From Saprospiraceae bacterium (GTDB lineage Bacteria > Bacteroidota > Bacteroidia > Chitinophagales > Saprospiraceae): a stretch of 64,000 bases of DNA. Every line of letters begins with the position of its first letter. The stretch's first letter is position 1. The DNA lies in NCBI GenBank assembly GCA_027488935.1, contig JAIYAP010000041.1, positions 124,001-188,000 on the forward strand, read 5' to 3'. The notes beneath the pieces were generated by a model. That model did not search any database, was not told where the DNA came from, and saw only the letters and a list, made by a program, of their open reading frames with translations. A program made the position numbers and the translations under genes. Of this stretch, positions 7,087 through 15,733 are shown piece after piece.

Positions 7087-9840
7087 TTAACGGTAAACCG
7101 TCACACTTCCTTCATACTGCTGTACTTCTTCATCAACAAATCGCACCAGGGCATAAAAAGCAAACACGCCATTCATAGGCTTTCCTTTATAGTTGCCATC
7201 CCAGCCCAGATTCGGGTCATTCAAAGGAATATTCTGGGTTTCGAAAATCAGGCTGCCCCAGCGGTCGTAAATGCGCAAGAGGCTGATTTCTTTGGCTGCA
7301 GGATTGGCAAATCCGGTAAAATATTCGTTCGGATACGGCTTATCAGGCGAAAACACGTTGGGGAAATAAACCGGGCGTTTTTTATTGACCTTTACTTTTA
7401 CCGTATCAAAGGCCATACAGCCGGTTTCGTCTGTAACTTTGATGATATACCACAGGTTTTGGGTAGCAACAACATTCGGCTCGGCACACTCCGTACAATT
7501 GAGTCCAAGGGAGGGCGTCCACTGAAAACTGACGGGTCGGCCGCTGGGTGCAGTAACCGTGCTGATGTCAAAATCATACCCCAGGTCGAGGGTGGTATCG
7601 GCAGGTTCGGCAATAACCACCAGGGGCAAAGGCTGCACCACCGTGGCAAAAACGGAGTCGCGACAACCATTCACATCTCGAATATTTACCCAATAACTGC
7701 CCGCACCGAGTTCGCGCAGGGTATCGCTGTTGATAAAAGTATTCCCGTCCGCACTGAATTGATACGGCGGAATGCCGCCCACGCCTTGTACTCGAATTTG
7801 GCCTTCTGGTACACCAAAACAGAGCAAATCCAGCACATCCACCAGGTTCACCGCAATATCGGCTGGTTCGGTAATAAATGCGCTGCCGAGAATGGTACAG
7901 GCATTGGCGTCGGTCACGGTCACAGTATAATTACCCTGGGCAAGATCATTCGCTTTTCCGGTTGTTTGGCCGTCGCTCCACACATATTGGTAAGCAGGTA
8001 CGCCACCGGAGGGTTGAGCGATGATCATCCCATCGTTTGCACTAAAACAGCTGATATCGATGGTATCAACCAACAACGCGAGGGGCGGATTGTCGGTAAC
8101 GGTTACCACATAGGTGCCTTTGCACAATTCGGCATCGAGGCCCAAAATAGTATAAACGCCAGATCCAAAGCCCGCCTGGGTATTATTGCCCATAAATCCG
8201 CTGCCCCAGTCGAACAGAAACGGTGCTGTACCATTGGTCACGTTCAAGGTAATGACGCCATTTTCGTCGCCAAAACACAGCGGTTTGATCACGTCTGAAT
8301 CTACCGTCAATTTTTTTTCTTCTACCTTAATGCTCACATCGGTTTGGCAGTTGTTGGCATCTTTGATTACCAGGGTGTAGGTACCCACTGGCAGGCCCGT
8401 CAGCGAATCACTACTGGTAAAAGGGCCGCCATTCCAGCTAAACTGATAGGCGGGGGTTCCTTTGGTAATATTGGCCACCCGGACCGCGCCATTGGTGCCG
8501 CCGTTGCAATCGGGCATGGCAATGAGGGTGTCGACTTCCACGTCTGGGTAAACGGTCACATTTTGAATTTCAGTAATTTTACATTCCCGGCCCTGGGGCG
8601 TTTGCGCCGTGATGGTCAGCACCACTTGCTGTATTCCTGCGTTATTGAATTGTACGGTATGTGGGCCTTGGGTGTTGGCAGTTTGGGGCGCAGCGGTGTA
8701 GCCAAAACTCCATTTCCAACCGGTAACAGCCCCGAATGGACTGGTAGATGCGTCGACCATCTGAATAGGCGTACCCAAACAAACGGCCGAAGGAATGGTC
8801 GTAAAAGCCGCAGTAGGGCCTAAAAACTCGCCGGATCCGCCAAAAACGGTAGAAAAACCGTTGCCTGTGGTAGAAAAATTATTGACACAAAGGGCATAGG
8901 TTTCGCCCTGTATCATATCGAGTGGGGCGAGCCAGGCATTGTCGCCGCTATCATTGCAGCCCGCATCTTCGCTTGTATCCGGATCGCCCGGCCGCAAACC
9001 GGTTGGTCCCAGGCAAGCCGCAGAATTGGCATTAAAGGATTCGCCAGAAGCCATGCAACGCACCACTTGTTTACCTGTGCAATTACCAATACCATTGGGC
9101 AGGCGATACAACACAAAGTCAAGGTCGTCGCTAGGATTGAGTGGATTTAGGGTAAACTCCAGGGTACCCGATTTTGAGCAGGTCCACACAAACCAGGTAG
9201 AGTTGGTTTCATAGTTGGTGCCTTGTCCATTGAAAAAACAGGAAGCATCGTTGAGTTCGGTAATGTTGGAACCTGCACCCGTTACTTTTTGCACCACAAA
9301 AGGCGATTTATCGCACAATACCGAGGCGGTCGGACAGTCGGAAGTGGGTTCTTCGGGCGGATTATAATTGTTGATACACACTTGGAAGGTTCCAACTGCG
9401 GCGCTGCGGCCTTGTACGCGAAACAGATAGGTTGTACCCGGAAACAGGCCGCCTTGGTATAGTTCGACAATATTATTGCCTCCCAATGCGGCCTGGCATT
9501 CGAGTGCCTCCAACACACCCCCGCAGGCACCGGCATACAAAGCAATTTGCGGCGTTTTTAAAGTGCCCGCACCGCCGGTCAATCCCCGGATCGTAATGGT
9601 CACATCGGTATATTGCGCCACAAAGGAAAACCACACGTCATTTTGGGTGCCACTAAAACAATTGGCGGCCTGATAACTAGACGGCGTTGCACTTACATTG
9701 GTGAAGGCCCCTGCACTGCTGCAATAATTAACCACTTCCGAAATTAGAATCGGGTTGGTACATTCATCATTGGACGGCTGTGCAAACAAGGTGCCTGCAG
9801 CACCCAAAAATAAAGAAAGTAAAAATACAATTTTCCGCAT
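7087..9840 (-). CDS. T9SS-secreted surface protein with PKD domain, SprB-type repeats and type B sorting domain
   Basis: 917 residues from the ATG at 9840; the frame is open further upstream, but the signal peptide MRKIVFLLSLFLGAAGTLFAQ fixes the start. The order is: a jelly-roll-like N-terminal region (~20-160), a second Cys-rich one (~170-340), a PKD domain (~345-440, 'GWKWSFGY'), and four SprB-type repeats (~450-790). Each repeat has a 'C.G...G.I.....GG..PY.F.W' core and a 'YTVTVTDANAC' end. A CHU_C/T9SS type B domain ends the protein (~820-917, 'YFPNVFSPD', 'GWDGNYKGKPMNGVFAFYA'). SprB-type repeats occur in the gliding adhesin SprB, so adhesion or motility at the cell surface is the likely role. 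The repeats are not identical, so the array is old. Confidence 0.85.
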   Translation of the reverse strand: MRKIVFLLSLFLGAAGTLFAQPSNDECTNPILISEVVNYCSSAGAFTNVSATPSSYQAANCFSGTQNDVWFSFVAQYTDVTITIRGLTGGAGTLKTPQIALYAGACGGVLEALECQAALGGNNIVELYQGGLFPGTTYLFRVQGRSAAVGTFQVCINNYNPPEEPTSDCPTASVLCDKSPFVVQKVTGAGSNITELNDASCFFNGQGTNYETNSTWFVWTCSKSGTLEFTLNPLNPSDDLDFVLYRLPNGIGNCTGKQVVRCMASGESFNANSAACLGPTGLRPGDPDTSEDAGCNDSGDNAWLAPLDMIQGETYALCVNNFSTTGNGFSTVFGGSGEFLGPTAAFTTIPSAVCLGTPIQMVDASTSPFGAVTGWKWSFGYTAAPQTANTQGPHTVQFNNAGIQQVVLTITAQTPQGRECKITEIQNVTVYPDVEVDTLIAMPDCNGGTNGAVRVANITKGTPAYQFSWNGGPFTSSDSLTGLPVGTYTLVIKDANNCQTDVSIKVEEKKLTVDSDVIKPLCFGDENGVITLNVTNGTAPFLFDWGSGFMGNNTQAGFGSGVYTILGLDAELCKGTYVVTVTDNPPLALLVDTIDISCFSANDGMIIAQPSGGVPAYQYVWSDGQTTGKANDLAQGNYTVTVTDANACTILGSAFITEPADIAVNLVDVLDLLCFGVPEGQIRVQGVGGIPPYQFSADGNTFINSDTLRELGAGSYWVNIRDVNGCRDSVFATVVQPLPLVVIAEPADTTLDLGYDFDISTVTAPSGRPVSFQWTPSLGLNCTECAEPNVVATQNLWYIIKVTDETGCMAFDTVKVKVNKKRPVYFPNVFSPDKPYPNEYFTGFANPAAKEISLLRIYDRWGSLIFETQNIPLNDPNLGWDGNYKGKPMNGVFAFYALVRFVDEEVQQYEGSVTVYR

Positions 9841-10031
9841 AGTACTTGGTTGATTGCGTATTGGGTTTGATGTGATGCTAAGACGCATAAAGGACGCTTT
9901 TTGTTGGCTCGCAGTTGTGTCAAAGTTTTCTTAAACCGCACATTTGCTATTCTTTGACCAAGGCGCGCCCATAAAGGCGGTGTATGCAGGGTCATTTTTA
10001 AAAAACAACGCACCCTTTCCCGCCAAAATGT

Positions 10032-10039
10032 TACTTTTG
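10032..10039 (+). promoter_or_regulatory. -7 promoter box for the pssA-purS-rsmI operon
   Basis: TACTTTTG matches TAnnTTTG and lies 85 nt upstream of the pssA ATG. It is the only good match on this strand in the 284-bp divergent gap between the adhesin-like gene and pssA. Confidence 0.45.
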
Positions 10040-10124
10040 CCCCCGCAAGTTAGGATGTTTCGCGCTTTTTGCACAAGTCCTCCTGCCTGCAAAAAAGTCG
10101 GGTTAAATCCGACAACATCCAGGT

Positions 10125-10838
10125 ATGATCAAACAGCTTCCGAATTTCATTACCCTCTGTAATTTGTTTTGCGGTTGTTGTGCTTTGTTGTACGTACAAC
10201 AGGGTGCTTTGCCCATTGCTGCCTGGTTTACCGTGGCCTCGTTTGGGTTTGATTATTTGGACGGTATGTTGGCGCGGGCATTGAAGGTGCATTCGGATTT
10301 GGGTAAACAATTAGATTCCCTGGCCGATGTGGTGAGTTTTGGGGTGGTGCCAGGGGCTTTGTTGTATCATTTGCTCTGTCTTTCTAACCCTGATGCAACC
10401 CATACAGGGGTACAAATTGCGGCTTTACCGGCTTTTGTGCTCAGCATGTTTTCGGCCTTGCGCCTGGGTAAATTTAATTTGGATACACGGCAGACCGATT
10501 ATTTTATTGGTTTGAGCACACCGGCCAATACGTTATTGGTACTAGGTTTGGCCCTGGGGGTACATTTCGAAATATTTGAGGTGCAGCAGTGGGTGTTACA
10601 GCCGGTGCTGTTGTACAGTTTGGTGGCCTTGTTATCGTGGTTGCTGGTTGCGGAAATACCCATGTTTGGGATGAAAATTAAAAAACTAGACTGGCGTTCC
10701 AACCGCATTCCAATTTTGTTGCTGGTATTGAGCATACCGGCTTTTTATTTTTTGCACGCACTGGCTTTGACGGCCATGGTGATATTGTACATCTTGTTTT
10801 CAATTGTTTTTAAGCATGAAATTTATCGCGGAAATTGA
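10125..10838 (+). CDS. pssA: CDP-diacylglycerol--serine O-phosphatidyltransferase
   Basis: 237 residues, a polytopic inner-membrane enzyme that joins CDP-diacylglycerol and L-serine to make phosphatidylserine, the precursor of phosphatidylethanolamine. The CDP-alcohol phosphatidyltransferase signature is complete: D46-G-x2-A-R51-x8-G60-x3-D64-x3-D68, just after 'SFGFDYL'. About seven further hydrophobic segments follow, ending in the short basic tail typical of Bacteroidota PssA. It overlaps the downstream purS by 23 bp, which suggests translational coupling. Serine specificity rather than glycerol phosphate is inferred from overall resemblance ('VVSFGVVPG'). Confidence 0.88.
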   Translation: MIKQLPNFITLCNLFCGCCALLYVQQGALPIAAWFTVASFGFDYLDGMLARALKVHSDLGKQLDSLADVVSFGVVPGALLYHLLCLSNPDATHTGVQIAALPAFVLSMFSALRLGKFNLDTRQTDYFIGLSTPANTLLVLGLALGVHFEIFEVQQWVLQPVLLYSLVALLSWLLVAEIPMFGMKIKKLDWRSNRIPILLLVLSIPAFYFLHALALTAMVILYILFSIVFKHEIYRGN

Positions 10839-11067
10839 CATTATGCCCCACAAGGAATTATTGGATCCACAGGGCAAAGCGGTGATCAACAACCTTGGGC
10901 ACTTGCATTTGAGTGGTGTTGCCGACGTACGCATCGGCAGGCACGTACAAATGACCATCGAAGCCGATTCGGAAGCAGCAGCCCGCCAAACGGTGGAAAC
11001 GGCTTGTCAGAAATTGTTGGCCAACATGATCGTAGAAACGTTTCACTATGTGCTGAAGGGGGCATAG
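10816..11067 (+). CDS. purS: Phosphoribosylformylglycinamidine synthase, PurS subunit
   Basis: 83 residues, the normal PurS length. PurS forms a small dimer that bridges PurQ (glutaminase) and PurL (synthetase) in the fourth step of purine synthesis. The sequence matches the family: 'MKFIAEIDIMPHKELLDPQGKAV' at the N terminus, 'VADVRIGRHVQM' centrally, and 'LANMIVETFHY' near the end, close to the usual LANPVIE. The start at 10816 is preferred over an in-frame TTG at 10804 because it matches the family N terminus; it lies inside the pssA 3' end. purQ and purL are not in the window. Confidence 0.88.
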   Translation: MKFIAEIDIMPHKELLDPQGKAVINNLGHLHLSGVADVRIGRHVQMTIEADSEAAARQTVETACQKLLANMIVETFHYVLKGA

Positions 11068-11074
11068 GTAAAAC

Positions 11075-11743
11075 ATGCTATATATTGTCCCAACCCCCAT
11101 TGGAAATCTGGAAGATATTACCCTGCGGGCGCTGCGCATCCTGAAGGAAGTAACGGTCGTGCTGGCCGAAGATACCCGTACCAGCCGCCGTTTGCTCGAT
11201 CATTATGGCATTACCACGCATTTGCGGGCTTTTCATGCGCACAACGAGCATACGGTGGTCGATCGGGTGGTGGATGAATTGGCCTCTGGGGTGGATATGG
11301 CCCTCATTTCGGATGCCGGTACGCCCGGCATCAGCGATCCCGGATTTTTGCTAGCGCGCGCTTGCGTGGCCAAGGGGGTGCGTATTGAATGCCTGCCCGG
11401 CGCTACGGCATTTGTTCCGGCATTGGTTGCCAGTGGGTTGCCCTGCGATACGTTTCATTTCGACGGATTTTTACCACATAAAAAAGGACGCCAAACACGT
11501 TTGCGCTTTTTAGCCGAATTGCCTTATACGTTTGTGCTCTACGAATCGCCGTTTCGGCTGGTGAAATGCCTCGACGAATTGATTGCCGTGTGCGGACCCG
11601 AACGCCGCGCCTGTGTAGCCCGGGAATTGAGTAAATTGCATGAGGAAATCACCACCACGACCCTGGAAGCACTGAAATTGCATTATACGCAAAAGGATGT
11701 GAAAGGTGAAATTGTGCTGGTGGTGGCCGGAAAACCGGATTAA
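11075..11743 (+). CDS. rsmI: 16S rRNA (cytidine(1402)-2'-O)-methyltransferase
   Basis: 222 residues. RsmI uses S-adenosylmethionine to 2'-O-methylate C1402 in the ribosomal P site. The tetrapyrrole-methylase fold is clear: N-terminal 'LYIVPTPIGNLEDITLRAL', then 'AEDTRTSRRLL', 'FHAHNEH', the SAM-binding 'ALISDAGTPGISDPG', 'CLPGATAFVPALVASGLP', and 'FVLYESPFRL'. The protein is shorter than E. coli RsmI (~286) because the C-terminal domain is reduced, which is common in this phylum. It follows purS by 7 bp in the same operon. Confidence 0.92.
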   Translation: MLYIVPTPIGNLEDITLRALRILKEVTVVLAEDTRTSRRLLDHYGITTHLRAFHAHNEHTVVDRVVDELASGVDMALISDAGTPGISDPGFLLARACVAKGVRIECLPGATAFVPALVASGLPCDTFHFDGFLPHKKGRQTRLRFLAELPYTFVLYESPFRLVKCLDELIAVCGPERRACVARELSKLHEEITTTTLEALKLHYTQKDVKGEIVLVVAGKPD

Positions 11744-11799
11744 GCGCCTATTTTCGCTGGTTTTATCCATTCATTGCAACAGATGACGCAAACTATGCC

Positions 11800-11807
11800 T
11801 ATTTTTG
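11800..11807 (+). promoter_or_regulatory. -7 promoter box for the TPR/PD40/OmpA gene
   Basis: TATTTTTG matches TAnnTTTG and lies 20 nt before the ATG at 11828; a TTG lies 23 nt further upstream (11774-11776). A start downstream of this box supports choosing 11828 or 11837 over the longer frame from 11774. Confidence 0.45.
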
Positions 11808-11827
11808 CTTTCTTTCCTTTCACTAAT

Positions 11828-13972
11828 ATGTTGCTGATGAATCGGTTTCGCACCGTCTGGCTAAGTTGCCTGCTTCTGATCGTACATGCTTCATTGGAGG
11901 CCCAAAAACCCGCCGATTTGAAAAAAACCGGCGATAAATTCTATGCCACTGCGCGTTGGCAGGAAGCGTACGATGCACTTTATCAGTATCAGGAACAAAA
12001 ACCGGGCGATGCGCAAGTGCTGACCCGCCTGGGCATTGCCGCATACCACCTGCACAAGGCCGAGCAAGCGCAGAAATACCTCGAATATGTGCTGGCGCAA
12101 AATCCCAACAGCAACGACCCTGAATTGTACTATTTCCTCGCGCGCCTGCTGCACGCCACCCAGGCGTACGAGCGCGCGATCCCTTTTTATAAGCGTTTTT
12201 TGAAAGTTTGCGGCGAACGCCATGCCTTGCGCGCCAGCATTCCCGACCAAATTCGGCGTTGCCTCAGTGGCATGGCCGCACAAACCAACCCAGCCGTTGC
12301 CCTGGTAGAAAACATGGGCGACCAGGTGAATACGGCTGGAGATGAATTTGCCCCCTTATTATCTGTCAACCACGAAAACCGCGTGTATTTTGCTGCCGCC
12401 CACCCCGAAACGGTCGGTGGTTTGCGCAACGATGCCGGTTACGAAGACCCCGAAACGGGGCACTGGAGCAGCGATATGTTTGTCACCAACCTGAAAACCA
12501 GCGGCTGGGAAATTGACGCCTCCCTGGGCAGCCTGCTCAACACTTCACGGAATGAAGTGCCGCTTGGATTTAATGAAAAAGGTCAAATTCTTTATTTTTT
12601 CAGGGGATTTACCCTGTACAGCGGCGAAGTACTGGTAGATACTGCCGGACAAAAAGATGAATATGCCGTGCAACCGCCCGCTTTCATCAGTCCGATGTTG
12701 CCCGCGTTGGGAGATGCTACCCCGTTTTTTGTCAATGATACCTTCCTGATTTTTGCGAGCAGACGCGCAGGTGGTTTGGGTGGTTTGGATCTGTATTACA
12801 GCATTTTACGCGATACCAGCTGGTCGCCCGCCGTGAATTTTGGCCCCGCCATCAACAGCGCATACGATGAGGTAAGTCCATTTCTGGCAACCGACGGACG
12901 GACCCTGTATTTCAGCAGCAACCGCACGGAAAGCATCGGCGGCCTGGACGTATATAAATCGTATTTTGAAGATGCCAAACAGGCCTGGCAAGCGCCGGTC
13001 AACCTGGGTTTACCCATCAATTCCCCGGGAGAAGACGCCTTTTTCCGGCTTTCGAACGATGGCAGCACCGGCTTTTTCTCCTCCGATCGGATCGACAGCT
13101 ATGGCGCGCGCGACATTTATATTGCCTATTTTAAAACGGCCCTGGCCGAACAATCGATCAACAGCACGCCTGCTTTGTTTACGAGTGTGGGCAAATCGGC
13201 AGCGGCTAAACCGGGTGTTTCCGAACGCGCCACGTTTGAAATGCCGGTGTTGGCGTATGACACCGACCGCGATCTGGTGCAAGGAGATAACCTGAAGGCA
13301 ATCAATCAATTGGCGGCTGTGGCCCAGCGTTACCCGGAAGTGTATGTGCAGGTGACGATCCACACGGATGAAACGGGTCCGGCAAAATTCGATTTATACA
13401 ATGGTATCAAACGGGCCGAACTGATCGGAAAAGCCCTGACCGAACGCCAGGTTGCAGGGGGACAAATCCTGTTGCGCAGTTGCGGCGCGGCCTATCCCAA
13501 AGCGCGCAATGTGCTGGACGCCGCTCCCAACCCGATTGGCCAAAAACTCAACCGCCGGGCAGAAATTACCTTGGTGGTGGCCGATGGCGTGTTGCCCCTC
13601 GATTTTAAATTGGAACAACCAGTCGTATCCGAATTGATGGCCTCCAAAGCAGCGCAAACCTTTGAAAATCAGACCAAAGGACTGTTTTACAAGGTAGAAG
13701 TTGCTTCTACGCGCCAAATATTGAACAGTGAACCATTGTTGATGTTTTCTGATTTGATGATCGAAACCCAACCGGGTTCGGGCACGTATCGGTACTCCGC
13801 AGGCTTGTTTGGACAGTTTGCCCAGGCGCAACAGCTGAAAAGCGAATTGCAGAAACAGGGTTTTCAGGAAACAACCGTAGTCGCCTACCTGAACGGAATT
13901 CGAATTGCCAAAGCCGAAGCGGTGGGCTTGCTTAAAAAATATCCAGACCTTGCGGGTTTTATACGAAATTGA
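11828..13972 (+). CDS. TPR / PD40 beta-propeller / OmpA-like envelope protein (PorE-like)
   Basis: About 714 residues; the ATG at 11837 is an equally good start. Order: signal peptide (ends near 'HASLEAQ'), TPR repeats (~25-130), a PD40/WD40-like propeller (~170-420) with 'GGLDLYYS', 'FGPAINSAYDEVSPFLATDGRTLYFSS' and 'GGLDVY', an OmpA-like peptidoglycan-binding region (~480-600, ending 'LNRRAEITLV') and a SPOR-like tail. This is the architecture of PorE, a T9SS component that anchors the machine to peptidoglycan, although many Bacteroidota have several such paralogues. gldH follows, which fits a gliding/T9SS role. The carboxypeptidase-regulatory module of PorE was not seen. Confidence 0.7.
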   Translation: MLLMNRFRTVWLSCLLLIVHASLEAQKPADLKKTGDKFYATARWQEAYDALYQYQEQKPGDAQVLTRLGIAAYHLHKAEQAQKYLEYVLAQNPNSNDPELYYFLARLLHATQAYERAIPFYKRFLKVCGERHALRASIPDQIRRCLSGMAAQTNPAVALVENMGDQVNTAGDEFAPLLSVNHENRVYFAAAHPETVGGLRNDAGYEDPETGHWSSDMFVTNLKTSGWEIDASLGSLLNTSRNEVPLGFNEKGQILYFFRGFTLYSGEVLVDTAGQKDEYAVQPPAFISPMLPALGDATPFFVNDTFLIFASRRAGGLGGLDLYYSILRDTSWSPAVNFGPAINSAYDEVSPFLATDGRTLYFSSNRTESIGGLDVYKSYFEDAKQAWQAPVNLGLPINSPGEDAFFRLSNDGSTGFFSSDRIDSYGARDIYIAYFKTALAEQSINSTPALFTSVGKSAAAKPGVSERATFEMPVLAYDTDRDLVQGDNLKAINQLAAVAQRYPEVYVQVTIHTDETGPAKFDLYNGIKRAELIGKALTERQVAGGQILLRSCGAAYPKARNVLDAAPNPIGQKLNRRAEITLVVADGVLPLDFKLEQPVVSELMASKAAQTFENQTKGLFYKVEVASTRQILNSEPLLMFSDLMIETQPGSGTYRYSAGLFGQFAQAQQLKSELQKQGFQETTVVAYLNGIRIAKAEAVGLLKKYPDLAGFIRN

Positions 13973-14005
13973 GTTTTGCTTCCTTCATTTGCCTATTTTT
14001 CCCTT

Positions 14006-14476
14006 ATGAAATATTTGTTTTTTGCCATAAGTCTTACCTGCGTGTTTGCTTCTTGCGGACCTGACGATTTTTTTCAGGCTTCACAAACATTGCCCAAAGA
14101 AGGCTGGATGTACCGGGATACCGTCAATTTTTCCTTTAAAATAGAGGATACCACTTCCGTTTACCGCATTTTGGTCGATTTGAAATACATAGACACTTTT
14201 CAGAACCAAAATTTGTATTTGAAGTTACATACCCGGTTTCCGGACGGAAAACGCCTGAGCAAGCCTTATTCCTTTGATTTGTTTAATGCGCAGGGCGTAT
14301 CGAATGGCACCTGCTCTGGGCACCGTTGTTTGTTGGAAACCACCTTGCAGGAAAATGCATATTTTGATCAACAAGGCACCTATGTACTTACATTTGAACA
14401 GTTTATGCGCCATGACTCTATTCCGGCAATTACTTCTATTGGAATGCGGCTCCAAAAAACGGAACAAAAACGGTAA
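14006..14476 (+). CDS. gldH: Gliding motility lipoprotein GldH
   Basis: 156 residues from the ATG at 14006. The signal peptide ends in a lipobox, 'VFASC', placing the lipid on Cys and the protein in the envelope. The body matches GldH: 'GWMYRDTVNFSFKIEDTTSVYRI' near the N terminus, 'NLYLKLHTRFPDGK', 'FDLFNAQG' and a closing 'YVLTFEQFMRHDSIPAITSIGMRL'. GldH is required for gliding and for secretion through the T9SS in Flavobacterium. A -7-like box with one mismatch (TATTTTTC, 13994-14001) lies 4 nt before the ATG, so the mRNA may be leaderless. Confidence 0.85.
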   Translation: MKYLFFAISLTCVFASCGPDDFFQASQTLPKEGWMYRDTVNFSFKIEDTTSVYRILVDLKYIDTFQNQNLYLKLHTRFPDGKRLSKPYSFDLFNAQGVSNGTCSGHRCLLETTLQENAYFDQQGTYVLTFEQFMRHDSIPAITSIGMRLQKTEQKR

Positions 14477-14503
14477 CTTGCCCGGTACAAACTACCCGGG
14501 AAT

Positions 14504-15733
14504 ATGAAATGGAGGCTCGCCCTTATATTGACCATCTTTTTGGCCGCACAGGGCTTTGCCCAAGCTGGTTTTCTCCTGAAGCCCGGGTTGAAGCAAGTGG
14601 ATATTCCCTTTGAATACCGCAATAATTTTATCCTGATTACCCTCCTGTTTAATGATGCGGTGCCCCTGAAATTTATTTTTGACACGGGCGCCGAGCATAC
14701 CGTTTTGAGCAAACGCGAGGTGAGCGATCTGCTGCATATTCGATACGAACGCGAGTTTAAAATTACCGGCTCCGACCTTAGTAAAGAACTGATCGCGTAC
14801 CTGGTCCGACAGGTAAAATTTGAAATTCCCGGAAAAATTTTAGCCGCCAAAGAAGATATTCTGGTACTGCAGGAAGACTATTTTCGGTTTGAAGAGTACG
14901 CCGGGGTAAATGTACACGGCATTTTAGCGGCCAACGTTTTTGCGCGGTATGTAATGAAAATCAACTATGCCAAAAAGGTAATTACCCTGTACGATCGGGC
15001 GCATTTTCAGGAAAAACCGGAGGGATTTGCACCGTATCCACTTGAAATCATGCGCAATAAAATTTACATCAACACCCATATTGAAGTGTTGCGCGACTCC
15101 ATTACGCCGGTAAAATTATTGATCGACACCGGCGCCGGGCTGCCCTTACTGCTTTTTACCAATACCAACGCCTTGTTGCAACCGCCGGTCAATTCCATTC
15201 CAAGCAATATCGGGATGGGCCTAGGCGGGTACTTGCAGGGATTTACCGGCAGGATATTTCACTTGAACCTGGAACCGTTTTCGCTGAATCAGGTCGTCTC
15301 ATTTTTCCAGGCAATTGATACCTCCGCGCCAAACCTGGCACAAATCAATTACCGCAACGGACTGATTGGCAACAGTATTTTGAGCCGTTACCAGGTGATC
15401 CTGGATTATGTGGGCGGAAAAATGTGGCTCAAACCGACCAAAAACTATAAATCGGCCTTCGTTTACGACCGCAGTGGCATTAGTTTGATCGCTTCCGGAT
15501 TGTTGCTCAATACATTTACCATTCAAAACGTGTTGCCTTATTCGCCCGCCTGGAATGTGGATATCCGGCGCGGCGATGAAATTACTAAAATAGGATACAC
15601 GCCCGCCAATTTGCTTTCGCTCGACGAAATTTTGCACATGTTTCAAAAAAAACCGGGCAAAAAAATCAAATTGGTGCTGCTTCGGGATGGCAAAAAGATC
15701 AAAAAAACGATTGTCCTGAAAGATTTACTCTGA
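14504..15733 (+). CDS. Secreted retropepsin-like aspartic protease with PDZ domain
   Basis: 409 residues with a signal peptide (cut near 'GFAQA'). Two aspartic-protease half-sites lie in one chain: D60-T-G-A (IFDTGAEHTVL) and D208-T-G-A (LIDTGAGLPLL), each followed by retropepsin-type strands ('VHGILAANVFARY' and 'NGLIGNSILSRY'). The last ~90 residues are a PDZ domain ('NVLPYSPAWNVDIRRGDEI'). Retropepsins normally dimerise from single half-sites, whereas this chain carries both. It probably cleaves or senses peptides in the periplasm. It follows gldH by 27 bp. Its stop overlaps the stop region of the convergent permease gene by 9 bp. Confidence 0.82.
   Translation: MKWRLALILTIFLAAQGFAQAGFLLKPGLKQVDIPFEYRNNFILITLLFNDAVPLKFIFDTGAEHTVLSKREVSDLLHIRYEREFKITGSDLSKELIAYLVRQVKFEIPGKILAAKEDILVLQEDYFRFEEYAGVNVHGILAANVFARYVMKINYAKKVITLYDRAHFQEKPEGFAPYPLEIMRNKIYINTHIEVLRDSITPVKLLIDTGAGLPLLLFTNTNALLQPPVNSIPSNIGMGLGGYLQGFTGRIFHLNLEPFSLNQVVSFFQAIDTSAPNLAQINYRNGLIGNSILSRYQVILDYVGGKMWLKPTKNYKSAFVYDRSGISLIASGLLLNTFTIQNVLPYSPAWNVDIRRGDEITKIGYTPANLLSLDEILHMFQKKPGKKIKLVLLRDGKKIKKTIVLKDLL

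Noticed and set aside
7459-8298. Long plus-strand frame opposite the SprB-repeat region
   Set aside because: It mirrors the codon pattern of the repeats on the real strand and shows no domain of its own.
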